A stretch of DNA of 64,000 nucleotides from Branchiostoma belcheri (Eukaryota; Chordata; Leptocardii; Amphioxiformes; Branchiostomatidae): contig NW_017804131.1 of NCBI RefSeq assembly GCF_001625305.1, positions 652,885-716,884 on the forward strand. The letters are read 5' to 3'. Every line of letters begins with the position of its first letter. Position 1 is the stretch's first letter. The position numbers were made by a program, and so were the translations under genes. Of this stretch, positions 33,691 to 46,219 are shown one piece after another. The notes beneath the pieces are model-generated. The model saw only the letters and a program-made list of their open reading frames with translations. It was not told the DNA's origin and ran no database searches.

Positions 33691-36519
33691 CTAGGGCTAA
33701 GGAATGCTTGAAACTTGCCCTATCAACCTTCCTAATGACTTTAGCAGGGCAGCTCCAGACCTGACCGTGCTTTGACTAGGGTTCAGGTGATATTTGGACA
33801 GGGAACTTAACATCAGGGGTACTGTTTGTTATACTTAGGACAAGATCAAAGGCTTCTCAGTTCTCCCGGAGGGCAGGCTTTCTGACAGAAGGAGGGAGCG
33901 GGCTGGAACTGAAGACATGATGGGATCCATATTTCATGTCTTGTCTAGTAATCATTTAACTTTACTTATAAAGTTGTTTCTACACAACCAAGTCAGTTTC
34001 TTCATCTTCCTCGAAGTGCAGTGAACTCTACTACTCCTTGCTATTAGGTGGCACTGCAGCAGCAACAAGGAGGGAGTAGCCCCTAACTTATTAACTTGGC
34101 CATATCTGTATCTCTTCCTGTCTCTGTTATCAGTACTGTTTTGAGGGTTCTGTACCTGTATAAGCTATGATAAGTTATGGTGTGTCAGCACTGCTGTCAT
34201 CTACATGTAATTCTTATGAGATGTTAGGATGACTACATTGTTCCAAGTTTCGTAATTTATTTATCTAAGCTTGGGTAGCCCAGATAACAATTTAGCTTCC
34301 CCTCTAGTTTTGTTATTCCTCAACTTGTTCCTCCAGGGGTTTTAACTAGAATGTAAAGAGGAGTGGATGTTGACTAGTGCACCAGACAGACGGAGGGGAT
34401 TAGAACTATTAAAGCCTTACCAGCAGGTGAATTATAGGTCCAGGTCAAACCCTCTTCACATGATAGGAAAACCAGCCCTTTTTCTACCCCGGCATTGTTT
34501 TCCCAGAGCAGCTTGTCACCTGGGGTGAACTTGTCCGAAGTTGTGTAGCATGTTGGAGTGCGAACCTTGCCCTCAAGGTCACGGACAACGGATGAAGAAA
34601 ATGGCGGTCAGGCATGTCTGTGTTGTTTGATGGGGCAGCCTTGTTGGGGGCGTGTTTTCTTGTTCGTTTTTATGGTCCAGCTATTTCCTGTCAAGGTGGG
34701 AGGAGGGCATTTGTGTCTGAACTTTCACCTGGAGGGTCAGCAAAGGAGTTTAGCAGAACCAGTGGTCATGTTAGGAAGCCATGGTGTTTCGAGGAGGACA
34801 TTTGCACCTCCACCTATACTGGGACTCAGGGAACAGGTTCTCTTGGAGAACTGATTAGACCCGATTTACATGTGGACAAAAATCTGATGTATGAAAACTG
34901 CGTACACATGTAGGATTGTAGGAAAATCGGATTTTGTTGGAATTTTTCATGCCATATTATGAATGTATGTCCACGCATGTACATGTATGCAGTTTTTGTA
35001 CCACAGGTTTTTGCTCGGGTGGAAGCCAAGCTAAAAGATCAAACTTCTGCCAACTCTTCATACTCAAAATTTTTTGCAGATCCACCTTTCGCTTTTCATT
35101 GTCCCATTTGTGTATATTGCCCTACATTTTTAGGAGCACACCAATCTTTCCTAACTCTCTACAAAGTTTCGTAGTCACAGTTGAGTTGACATTGTACATG
35201 ACATTGCCTTGCAGCCCTGCATCAGTGGAATTGCATGGGGACAAGGCAGATAAAGTTATAGCACAGAAGAATAATCATCTGGAAAATCAATAGTAATTTT
35301 GTTCCTACCACTTAGGCAATCCTGGAGATTGGGTCTGGGGAACTCGACTTCTTGGTCCGCGGTTTGTAGCTTAGTCTGCGACGATCAATCAAAATTATGA
35401 AGGAAGGGATCACTGTACATGTATGTACATTCTCCAAGGATAGTTTCACTGTATTCATACATTAAAAGTGGCTTTGTGGTTCTATTCAATCTTCCTTTGA
35501 AGAAAATTGTTTCTAGGGAACATGATGTAGGAATTGTACATTTGGGTATCAACTCTGATGGGATGGTTTAGCAGTGGGTAGTAAAGCCATTATATCACCT
35601 CATAGAGAGGATACAAGTTTACAACACTGATTATGGTTAGGATATTACTACAATATTATATTGGTTGAATTGTTTGTTTAGTCTATGTTTGAGAGAAATA
35701 GCAAAGCATGCTATAACTATATAAGGACGTGACCTCAAAGACTGAAATCGAAAGTCTTATGAAAAGGCTATTTTTGAGAGGAATAAAAAGGAAGGTTGGG
35801 ACTTCAAAGACTGATGTTTCCATGTACTGTAATTACCTTAGGGGATAACTGTGTTGCAGGAGTCTGTCTAGGGTTACCGAGTACAAGTGTACAACATTGA
35901 TGAAACTCGACCTTGGCATAACCTTAATTTGCAGAATGAGACAGTTTGTGATCGATGCAGGGATGAATGTCTGTCCTGTTGGCAGGTCTGACCATGAGAG
36001 GGACAGACAGACGCATACTTACAACTCCCAGGGAGTAACTGTGGTGCTGATGGAAACACATCTGTCATATTTCAGATTGATTTACTGACAGAAGATGTGT
36101 ATGATTTGCTCATTTCCAGACTGTGAGAGAACAAAGGTGCATGGGAAATTGGCAGGTGCAATTGAAATCACTTGCAAACATGTAGGACTACTAGAACAAT
36201 GAAGGATTTCTAAGCACCATGCTAGAAGCTTTAAGAAAAGTCTCTTTCTGTGTTTTTGATCATTTAGGGCAACTTTTTGCATTTCATGTAAACTCCAAGT
36301 ATAAGTTTATGGGAGTTCATATATACATGTATCTGTGGAAGTATGTTAGGTTAGAAAACAAATGTGAAGGTTTTCATTTCTTGTTTTTGAGTGATTTCCC
36401 AAGTGCAAGGTTTATTGTGCTCTTATATTTATGTATCAAAGCTGATTATGTTGACTCATCTTCTAAAACATCAATAATACAGCTGTGCTGATGTTTATCA
36501 CAGATCTCTTCTGATCTCC
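33691..36519. other. Non-coding stretch
   Basis: A GC-richer block at about 34500-34860 carries two overlapping frames of 98 and 99 codons in different phases, neither with recognisable motifs. It also carries an ERR-like site (34573-34581) and an AAAATGGCGG motif (34598-34607). The remainder is AT-rich without recognised features. Confidence 0.45.
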
Positions 36520-36625
36520 TTCTAATCCTGGCTCTGATCAAAGGAGCCATTTATGGACAGGATTAGAGCAAAATGCTTGGATAATCCGCTTAATCATGGA
36601 AGCCACTCAACTGGAATAATCCTCA
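36520..36625. promoter_or_regulatory. Strong enhancer candidate: four K50 homeodomain sites plus a TCF site
   Basis: Four TAATCC/GGATTA cores lie within 100 bp: 36523-36528, 36560-36565 (reverse), 36582-36587 and 36617-36622. A TAATCA at 36591 and a TCF/LEF-type ATCAAAG at 36537-36543 lie among them. TAATCC is the known core of OTX/PITX/GSC-type homeodomains and ATCAAAG that of TCF/LEF, the Wnt effectors. With this base composition fewer than one TAATCC would be expected in this span. The block is repeat-free and not coding. The target gene is unknown. Confidence 0.45.
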
Positions 36626-39411
36626 ATTCCAGGTCCATGTTACATGAGGTAAAACCGTGGGATGGGGAGGACAGTGGTATTAGCACACTGCTGTGAACGC
36701 CGGCTACTGTAACGTTTGGTAAAGTTCAAGGGTAACAAGTTTGGGCCTGTAGTGAATACTAATTAGTAGAAGAGCTCTCTTCACCTGTAAAGTTTTCTTT
36801 GTCTTCTCAGTTTGACAGTGAATTCATGGGCAAGGACAAGGTCATCATGAAGCGTTGAACTTCTTAACATTATGAATATTTATTGTTTATAAAATATAAG
36901 ACAAACCTTCAAATGACTTCATATTGACTTTATGAGAGTTTTGTTTTACTGCTGGCGGCCTAGCTAAAATTTCATCATGAAGTGTTAACATCTGTCTGTC
37001 AAGGGGAAGGAAATGTTACAATTTTCGTCTGTCCTGAGCAACAAAATTGCATTTAGGAATGACAGTATGGAAGGAGGGGTGCTAGCCAAAGTCAGTAGTG
37101 AATATGAAGCAGCACCATGAATAGTAGTAGTCATCGAAGCATGGCGCCAAGGTCATGTGGCCATGGCTGCACCCAGCAGGAAAGTGACAGTGTCTGGGGT
37201 AGGAGTTAGACCCATTGTTGGAACTGTCAGAAACGATGTCTCAGAAACAGGGTTAGCGAGCATACAGGGTATTGTGTCTGAGACTTAACACTTAAAAGAC
37301 ATTAAAGTTTACTTAGATAGCAAGACTCATTAGTCATACTTTTTCATATAACATTTATAATGGATAAAGGCAAATTTCAATGGCTTTATATCAGTTCAGT
37401 TACTCATTTGTACATACAGGTCAAACTTTTTTTCAGTCATTCTCAGTCACTGATGAAAGGTAGTGCATGCTACAATGTATCTGAAATGTCCGACCCTTTA
37501 GAAAATATAATAAAAGGCCAATAAACTAAGGATTCAATCAAAGGAGGAAGCCAGGACTCCAGACTTTTCTCAAGGTACATGTAGCCTATATACTGGCCCT
37601 GGTCCTGACATGAGGTTTGAAACATGCAGACAAAAGCCAGTTTTGTCAGCCTCCCTCCTCTGTATACCCGCCAAGTCAAGTGGAAATGAGCTACCTGGGC
37701 ATACCTGTCCTTTTAACACCTGTTCAGATCATAATTAGAACAATTGTCCATTGTTCATTCATGTGCAGGTGAGCTTAATGCTGCTTTTAACAGCTTAGGT
37801 AGGGTGGGTAAGAAATCATACGTGGCAAGACATGTCACCGAGGTAACAATACAGCACTGTCTGCCTGTGATATGACAGTGACCTAGCTTCAGTTAAGGTC
37901 ACTGATTTGCTGGTGCTGATAATTGTTGTGACATTTATATCTTGTTTTTGAAACAACTGTGATTTTTACTACCAGTAGTGCTGGATCAGCAATATTTAAA
38001 GAATACCCAGGGAGGGTTGTAAGTACATAAACTTGTTATTAAGTGACATAAACTTTAGAGTTAATGGCTTGTGATATATATGTGTGTGTAGGACTTTGTT
38101 CATTCAGATAAGTTGTACTGTCATCAAACTACTCTATCAATCTGTCAGTTTCATCTAGTTACTTAGCCTGGTTTCCAGGCTACTACTAGTTACTAGCTTA
38201 GTACAATAATAAGTATTGATAGGACACCTTATTTGAGAAAGTACTTTTTTTTAAGCGGTACTAGTATTTCAATTTAAGCTTGATTCAAAAGTTTTTGTAC
38301 GTCAGACAAAGGCAGAATAGCTGACAGTTGCAGAATACGTATGTTGTCATCAGCATGAAAAGTCCCATCTGCCTCATGGCTTCAGGCTAACATGACAGAG
38401 AATAATAAGCGGATGTGAAAGTGTATGATTAACTCAAGCTTGGCTGCACTGTACTTCCTCTCTGTCTCCTTAATCATTTTCTTTAATGATTAAAATCTTT
38501 AAACTAATTTTGCAAACAGGAACTTTTAAGAAAGCCACTTTTTTGCCTCAAAACTCTTAAAGTTTATTGTTCAATGTTACTTGCATGGTTTCTTGTCAAC
38601 AACATGCATGCATTGCAACAGTCAAAGTTCAAGACAAATATAATTTTGACTTTAAGCTATGTTGCTTGGTTGTGAAAAAAGATATGAAGTAGTTTTTAGT
38701 ATACAATACATTCTGCCTTAAGGCTATTTTTTTACACATGAATCCCCTTAAAATGTTTATGTCATGTATAAGGCTTCTTAGAACTCGTGTCTCTATGTGA
38801 CATTGTGTAGATTGTTCATGGTTGCTAATCTTCATTTTGTAGGTGCAGTAGTGTCAGTATATTTTATACCAGAGATTAGATATCCATAATTTACATTCTT
38901 AGGAGTTGACTGATATTATCTTCTGTCTCATTTGTTTTCTTTGAAGTTGGATGTCTGTTTTGTGTTGTTATGAAGGCTCATAAGTCTTCACTATTTCCGA
39001 CAGACATCTTTCGTTGGGTCATTCTAAGGTCACTTATTATTACCGTAAAGTTTGTCTTGTCATCAACCAACTGAATTTCAAACGTACAAGAACAAGAAAG
39101 AGTCATGAATTAGATTCTTAGAAATTATGTTTTGTATTTATTTTCTTAAGTTCCAATAGCTAAATTTGTCTGCTTCTACAAAAGCAAGCAAAAACATCAG
39201 TGTATCCTTAGCAGCTGAAGATGAATGATTCCAAAATAAATTTCTGCATCCTTGCGATATCCTGTGGCACACAGACAGAGAGGGATACTCTAAATTTGGC
39301 AGACAGGTCATGCACTATTGGAAACAGTTGTCTGTGGATCAGTGCCTGTGGTGCTGCCATAGCTGTAGGTCCTATAGATAAATGATGTGCAGAAATATCT
39401 CCACTTCAGCA
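36626..39411. other. Non-coding stretch, nothing recognised
   Basis: AT-rich with short frames only. No repeat family was identified. Confidence 0.5.
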
Positions 39412-39540
39412 TAATCTCCAAGCAGATGTTTGGTTGACAGTTGTAGAGTTTTCTGATGGTTAGGTCTCTACAATGACAGTCAGAAAGGCTGGCCTGTGAA
39501 AACTCTACAATTGTCCATCCCAACATCTGCTTGGAGGATA
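39412..39540. mobile_element. MITE family A, best-preserved 129 bp copy
   Basis: Left end TAATCTCCAAGCAGATGTTTGG and right end CCCAACATCTGCTTGGAGGATA are inverted repeats of about 20 bp. The interior also has partial self-complementarity: TTGTAGAGTTTTC near 39437 against GAAAACTCTACAATTG near 39499. The whole element could therefore fold into one hairpin. No coding capacity. A useful reference copy for the family in this window. Confidence 0.8.
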
Positions 39541-40139
39541 CGGTAATTGCAGCAGTTCATATTCAAGCGTCTTGTCGGCATTTTCATTTTGCAACCCTGA
39601 TTATACCCTACTTTCTGATTGCTGGAAGCCAATCATTATAAAACTGCTGTAATCAGAAACCAGCGTGTAATTAGATAAAAGTGAATGAAAAGGTGATGTC
39701 AAATTGGCAACTGGAGACTGCTCTACTATAGCGTATAGACTCTGTCCATCTACCCAATCATATGATAAACTATAAAGTCAATCATATAATAAAGTTAGGT
39801 GTGCAGTGGCCGTTTTTCTACTAATGGTTCAACTTCATAGTTTTACAATTTTCTTGAAATGACTGATCAGAGTTAAATAAAATGTGATCTGATAACTGAC
39901 CTTTTTCACAATATCTTGTGTGTTAATAAACACTGTAAAACTAAAAAAACGAAAAGCCATCTCAACGGTCTACAATTTTATGACCCCCGTCACACCCTCC
40001 CCAGACCCCTCCTTTCACAGCCTCCTCCTCCCAAGATGGACACAACAATCCCTTTTCCATCTTTCTGACCCTTTGCGCCTGACCCTAACCTAGAGGTCAA
40101 CCCAACCATTTGATACCTGAGCAGAGTAGAGGGGGGAGA
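39541..40139. other. Non-coding stretch, nothing recognised
   Basis: Includes a pyrimidine-rich segment near 39984-40085. No exon or repeat family was recognised. Confidence 0.5.
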
Positions 40140-40340
40140 TACTGTAAGTCACTTTTTGTTTGCGGTAGCAAAAGTTTTTTGGCCTGAGAAAAATAGACAC
40201 ATTCACTGTGGTAGCAGGTGTAGGGAAAAGAAAGTCAGCAAGTTATTTGTTCACAGTAATGATACTTAAGTTTGCGGTACAGAAGTGACTGCGAAAACAG
40301 CGAATATCAAAGTACCACAAAAAAATGGCGATTTACGGTA
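40140..40340. mobile_element. MITE family D, full copy
   Basis: About 201 bp from TACTGTAAGTCACTTTTTG to AATGGCGATTTACGGTA, imperfect inverted ends. It shares TTTGCGGTAGCAAAAG, GTGGTAGCAGGTG, AAGTTATTTGTT and GTGACTGCGAAAA with the copy at 27226. Non-coding. The frame starting at 40285 overlaps its right end and is not a gene. Confidence 0.7.
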
Positions 40341-41068
40341 CCAAACCTGGGTTGTCAGACCACCTGGGGGCTATATGATGGGGGCAGTGTGCACCCTAGG
40401 TCACTTCCATGTTGTTCAGTGGGGGCAAATTGGGTGCCACAGGGAGCACGACCTCTATGACCTTGATGGGGCAAGGCGATGGGGTGTATCGTTTTATGTT
40501 CTCAACAGGACCGAACAAAGGAAAATACTGGTGATGTTTGTGGTCGAACCTTGTTAGTGTGAACTTTGCTGTCCATGAAATTTCCACGAAGTTCAAAATG
40601 TAACAGCCATTTACATAACTGCTTTGATAGTTGTAGCATCTCTATGATCGCAGACCAGATGGAAACCCGTCAGAAATTGAATTGGAAGGAGCCTGGGAAG
40701 GCAAAATTCCGTCCTAGAAATGTCAAGAGTGTGCATTTGATCATTACCAGTGCAGCTTGGGATCTTTGTAGTTTTGCCTCTGGGCAAAAGAGTACCGATA
40801 TGTCTCTCTCTCAGCACTCAGAATAATGCTGATTGCCTATCAATTTTTGCTTGTGTGAATAAGCAATAAAATACTGCTGGAAGGGATGTACATATAACAT
40901 ATGAGATATAATCTGAGAGTTCAGACACAATATACAAATGAGTGTATTACGTCAATGTTACGTTGTTCCACGAACTTGATAGCTAGTGACAATACTAATT
41001 TTCTGCTATGCAATGTTATGATATTGACATACACACTGTATGTATATATATGGAATGACGCAGATATA
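40341..41068. other. Non-coding stretch
   Basis: No exon was recognised. It contains a TGACCTTGA site (40458-40466) and overlapping short frames on both strands. Confidence 0.45.
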
Positions 41069-41088
41069 NNNNNNNNNNNNNNNNNNNN
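41069..41088. other. Assembly gap of 20 N
   Basis: Twenty N bases immediately precede a long TA microsatellite. The gap was probably caused by the unassemblable repeat and its true size is unknown. Confidence 0.98.
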
Positions 41089-41664
<576 letters not shown>

Positions 41665-42025
41665 GGGAGTAATCCGATTACAGTCGTGTATCACTTTGAA
41701 GGTTGCCGTTGTTGCCGGCGTGTTGCCCTCGCCGCGGTATGTGCTCGTGTAAAGAGGGCGGATTGCCTGTGTGTGATGTAACGTCTCATACGCGATACGC
41801 TACGCGTACGATATAAGATCAGGAAGGGAGCACAATCCTTGACCACTACTGTGGGCCTGGGAACATGAAACCGCCCCTAAGTTGTACCTGACAATGGTCC
41901 GTAGAACGGGGGTGTTAGAAATGAAAGGATGCGATGTCTTGTTTACGTGTGTTGTGGGGATCGGAAGACTTGACGTCAATCACAGCTTTCAGTGCTGTTT
42001 ACCTGTGATGTTTACCTGTGCCTAC
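41665..42025. promoter_or_regulatory. Enhancer or promoter candidate with K50 palindrome, CRE and FOX-like sites
   Basis: A CpG-rich, repeat-free block. It contains TAATCCGATTA (41670-41680), the classic P3 palindromic site for K50 paired-class homeodomains. It has a perfect CRE TGACGTCA (41971-41978). Two copies of GTTTACCTGTG lie near 41998-42019, combining a forkhead-type GTTTAC with an ACCTG core. A run of CG steps (ATACGCGATACGCTACGCG) lies near 41790. The 66-codon frame at 41882-42082 has no recognisable motif. Target gene unknown. Confidence 0.4.
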
Positions 42026-43746
42026 TGGAGTTCCCTGCCCTTTCTTTTGGTCCAGCAGCAATCAAAACACGGTAGAGATTAGGAGTAAGGTTAGACGACC
42101 TCCTTGAATTCCAGTTGAGTGGGGTGCCACAAGAAACTAAACCGTCTGGTTCAGTTCAAAGAAAAGGGTAAAGAAGTGGCATTATTCCCTCAAGGACTCG
42201 AAAAGAAAGGTTTAAGTGTGGCTTGATGAAGACTAAATGTATTTCTTACACAACAGCACCACACAATAGAACCTCTCCCCCACTGGCACAAGTTGGAGTG
42301 TAAGATTTCACAAGTTGAAAAGTTTCTCTCTTACACTTTGTCTGCACCTGACATTGAACAATGTGTGATTATATTTCTAAAGGGAAAGAGAGAACAACAT
42401 GGTCAGTACTGTTGTTGATATAGCATTGTATTGACTTTGAAATAAAAGGAATTGACTACGTGTTGATGTAGTTTGTTGTGAAATCTAGACAGTTCTATAT
42501 GAGATTGTGTTGATAGCAATACCAGGGTCAGACTACAGTAGAACACACAAGTAGACTAGGAAGGAGGAGAAGTGTAAGATTACGTCTATGTAGCTGTTTT
42601 TGGCCGCTACCCTGTGATAATACACACTTAAATTTTAAATATATTATAGTTATAGGCAAGTAACACAAAGCACGTGCTGCTTTTGTCCTTATGTGTATTT
42701 ATCATTTATGTCAGGTGATGATAATGTTATTCCTTCTTTTTAATCTTTACTTTCATGAATTAAGTCTATCTTTGTATATTTTATGGCAGTCATGACATGT
42801 AGCAACATAGAAGGTGACCATCTTGCTCATTTTACTTTGTATATGTATTTAATTTTGTTTCGGTGTAGCCAGTATAACTGCCCTTCGGCGTAACGTACCA
42901 GTACATATCTACATACATACACGTATACATGAGGTTATACATGTACATGTACCCTACATTTACATATAACACATGATACTGTTAGTCTCTGATACTTACA
43001 ACTAATGATGATACATAAAAATGTGAAAAATACTTTTGAATTTTGAAGCAGGTGAACATTTAGGATTAAAAAAGAAATGGATAGATTACTACATGTATTT
43101 CCATAAAGTGATATTTGTTATTCTATTGTAATTGCTCTAAAACGACATCCCCCTGGTTACTTTGTCAAAAGCCAATTGTAGGAGACAGTTTATTTTTCCA
43201 CTGTGCAAAACTTACTTGCAAAGATTTTTCTATATACATTGGGCTTTACTTGTAGATGCCTTTCCCCTACATTTATTTTCTCAAGGTTTTTCTCAATGCC
43301 AAGAAAAATATCCAATCGCAGTCCTCTACACTAACTTTCCCCAATGTCCAGGCATTTTATTTGCATAATGTAATGATGCCAGTCTAACTTCACCTTATCA
43401 CTTAATCCTTGATATCTCATACAAGATAAAGTTTAGATCAGGTTATCTCTTTATGTTTGCATAACCTGGTTCTTGAAACATGTGAATAAATTGCTATTCA
43501 ACTTCAATCTTGGCATTTAAGTCAGCCGAGATGTTTGTTTCTATTGAAAATTTGCCAGTCAGGCCGAAAAAAGTTTAAACCATGGTTTATATACAGACAG
43601 TATACTAGTATTAGATCCTCAAGTTCTTGACTTGTCCTCTTGTATTGTTTCTTAATTAGGTAATTTTAGAAACTGAGCATAGTCCCAAACAGTGCTACCG
43701 AATTCTCCATACGTTAATGCCATATGCAGATTGCTCTGTTATAGTC
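42026..43746. other. Non-coding stretch, nothing recognised
   Basis: Includes a TACATGTA-rich patch at 42905-42955. No exon or transposon was recognised. Confidence 0.5.
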
Positions 43747-43950
43747 TACTCTCCAAGCAGAGAGCTTCATACATGCGACTTAAGGCATTCTTATCATTCT
43801 TTCTATTTTTGTACTACTTTGTTTTTTGTACTGGTATCCAACACGCCAGCCATACATTGGTGGCGTGTTAGATACTACCTTGCCAATGATACTGTCTTGT
43901 CAATTTGATACTGTCAAGCAACAGCCCCCAAAAGATCTGCTTGGAGATTA
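43747..43950. mobile_element. MITE family A variant (204 bp) with inner hairpin
   Basis: The outer ends are TACTCTCCAAGCAGAGAG and AAAGATCTGCTTGGAGATTA. Inside lies a second inverted repeat, GTATCCAACACGCCA near 43832 and TGGCGTGTTAGATAC near 43860, with a loop of about 13 bp. The body differs from the 129 bp copies, so this is either a distinct subfamily or a nested element. Non-coding. Confidence 0.65.
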
Positions 43951-45097
43951 CTGATGACGTATGATGACAATTTCTGTATACAAATAGTTTCAAATGTCTA
44001 CTTTTATCCCTGCTGGATTTGTTGTTAATGATTGTTTATTTCTCTTTTCCCACTTCCTGCTGCCTGCTCCTGTCTGATGATGATGTTTGGATTCCTCCAC
44101 CTGTTACCATGGTGACTGCATCATGACATCTCCTTGACAACCCTCCTGCCTCCTCCTTGTTGCCATGGGAACAGGTATGAGAATCACTGAATTATTTTCT
44201 GTGTTAACTTAACAAGTGAAGCAAAGAGAATTGTTGCAGCTTTCTGTTGTAAACTGTTGTTCTGATGCAATTGCAAGCGCTGCTTCCAAGTGCCAGCATG
44301 GCATTCGTATACCGTCCCGTCATTCCGTCTGTTTTCGATTACACGATGTCCCTCCATCCTTGGCCCCAAAATTGTACTTTCAGGCCATGTAGCAGCAGAT
44401 TGTACACCTTTTGCCTCTTCAACAACAATAGCAACCCCTAATGACTACATCCTGTGAAGGGAGCCAGTCTAGCTGGTTAGACCCACCAGTGCCCTGCAGA
44501 ACAAAACCCACTTGTCACTAGATACCTCTAGCTGAGCAGGTCCTGACAACCTTCCACCCACCTTGTACTTTCCGCCACTGAAAGACACCCACTTCCAACC
44601 TCCTGCACCTTTCCTCTCTCCATCAACAGGCTCCTTGTTTTTTTCGTGCTAAGCTCTGAGAGGAAGGTTTAAAGACTGTTACATCCGTGTTCTTAAGGGA
44701 CCGGCCTTAGTAAAGCCGCGATGCTAGACACACCCCAGACTGGGTGGAAATTTTGCAGCCCTCAGTACCACCCAGGTGTGGCTACTGTACCATCTCTTCT
44801 CTCTTGTCTTCTTGCTTGTTGGACAAAATAGCAGGTGTTTTGAACCTGGTATATTCCACTGTACACCCTCAGACTCAGAGGGAGGGGGTTAGATACCTAC
44901 AGTTTGTACATGATGGTACAGCATTCCAATGACCTCCACACACTCCAGCATTGGCTGACATTTTTTTAAAACACTGTACAGTCACTCTTATTTAACGGTC
45001 GGTACTGGTACTGCAAGCACTGAAAATGTTAAAGCCTTGTTACATGCTAAAAGGAAAAGTTCTAGTCTCATCTTGGTAAATCCGAACACTTTAGACA
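43951..45097. other. Non-coding stretch with X-box-like motifs
   Basis: Contains GTTACCATGGTGAC (44103-44116) and GTTGCCATGGGAAC (44159-44172), both one base from an RFX X-box. A GACAAT microsatellite (45095-45114) borders the following pseudogene. No exon is supported. Confidence 0.45.
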
Positions 45098-46219
45098 ATG
45101 ACAATGACAATGACAGAAGTAGCACATATACTTTGTACGTATACTTTCAATAGATCTAGCCAGTACTCTTGTGATCTTGACCTAGTTGTGTGTTTTACAA
45201 GCATAACTTTGGACATGTCCAAGTGTGCCAAAGTACTCCCAAGAAAAACCTGTATTGACACAGTTCTAGTCAGTTGTGACAGTACTGAAACACCCCTACA
45301 GGTGCACCATCTCACTCTGCCCTTCCCCCCAGCACACCCTAATGGTCTCCAAATGTCTGTACCTGCTGAGGAGGTCCATAAGCTCCTGGGCTTATCAACA
45401 CCTCTGACAGATTCAGATCAAGTCGCTTCCTTGCACATTCCAGCAAGTGCTAGGCCAAGCTGCAAGTATTACCTTGTGATAACAACACCAGAACTTCAAC
45501 AGTTGGTGTGTATCATGGAGAGATTCCAGTGGAGAGATGGTGCCCTTGAGAAGTAAATGAAAGGTGTATAATTGTGTTAATGAGTGGTTGAATGATGGGC
45601 AGATGTGGATGGTATTGAAGCATGTCTAATTGACATGTGGGTCCCATACACAAGTCTAGTCTCAGGTTTCTGTTGAATCACTGGTTTATGTCACAAGTAG
45701 GAGATGTACCAGAAGATAGTACTGAGTTATAGCTCTATCAAACTGTGCCAAAGCACACAGATGCAAGCTAAGGTTGCATGATATACATTGTAAGAGTATA
45801 TGAATCTACGTGCAATATCTCATTCCCTAACAAATCATAAGGTTGTCAGGAATGAAAAGAGACTTGACAGACGTCTTCCAGAAACACATTGTGGTCAAGT
45901 TGATTTTGTATATTCTGAAGAAAATATCCCCTCAGACAACTCAGCACTGAAGACAACTAGAGTGGTTACCAAGTACACACACGTAAGAACTGAAGAAGAG
46001 GTCCTTGATCCAACTTTGTGGGCTGCTCAAGGACTTCTCCAAGACTCCAATGTACATGTATTATTCATCAGTGAAGACTTCATCAGTAAATCTTAACATG
46101 TAATTGAGAGTCCTTCATCCCTGCCCTACATATCACTCAAGGAGATGAAGTGGTTCGCTGAGGATTTCAGTGAAGACTTGTGTCTGGTTGTGTGGAGGAG
46201 AGGTGATTCCTCAGACTGA
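45098..46219 (+). pseudogene. Decayed coding remnant of unknown identity
   Basis: One frame gives a 152-codon open stretch (45098-45555) and then a 98-codon stretch (45800-46096). A third coding-like stretch follows (46106-46216), containing SLPYISLKEMKWFAEDFSED and ending in a TGA at 46217. All three are in the same phase with no frameshift. The intervening 45556-45799 also reads protein-like in that frame (for example EACLIDMWVPYTSLVSGFC) but carries several stops. This pattern fits an intronless gene copy inactivated by point mutations. An alternative is separate exons using GTAAAT donors at 45553 and 46085, but the acceptors are weak. I do not recognise the family. It shows no reverse transcriptase, transposase or other hallmark motif. 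It begins right after a GACAAT microsatellite. Confidence 0.4.
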
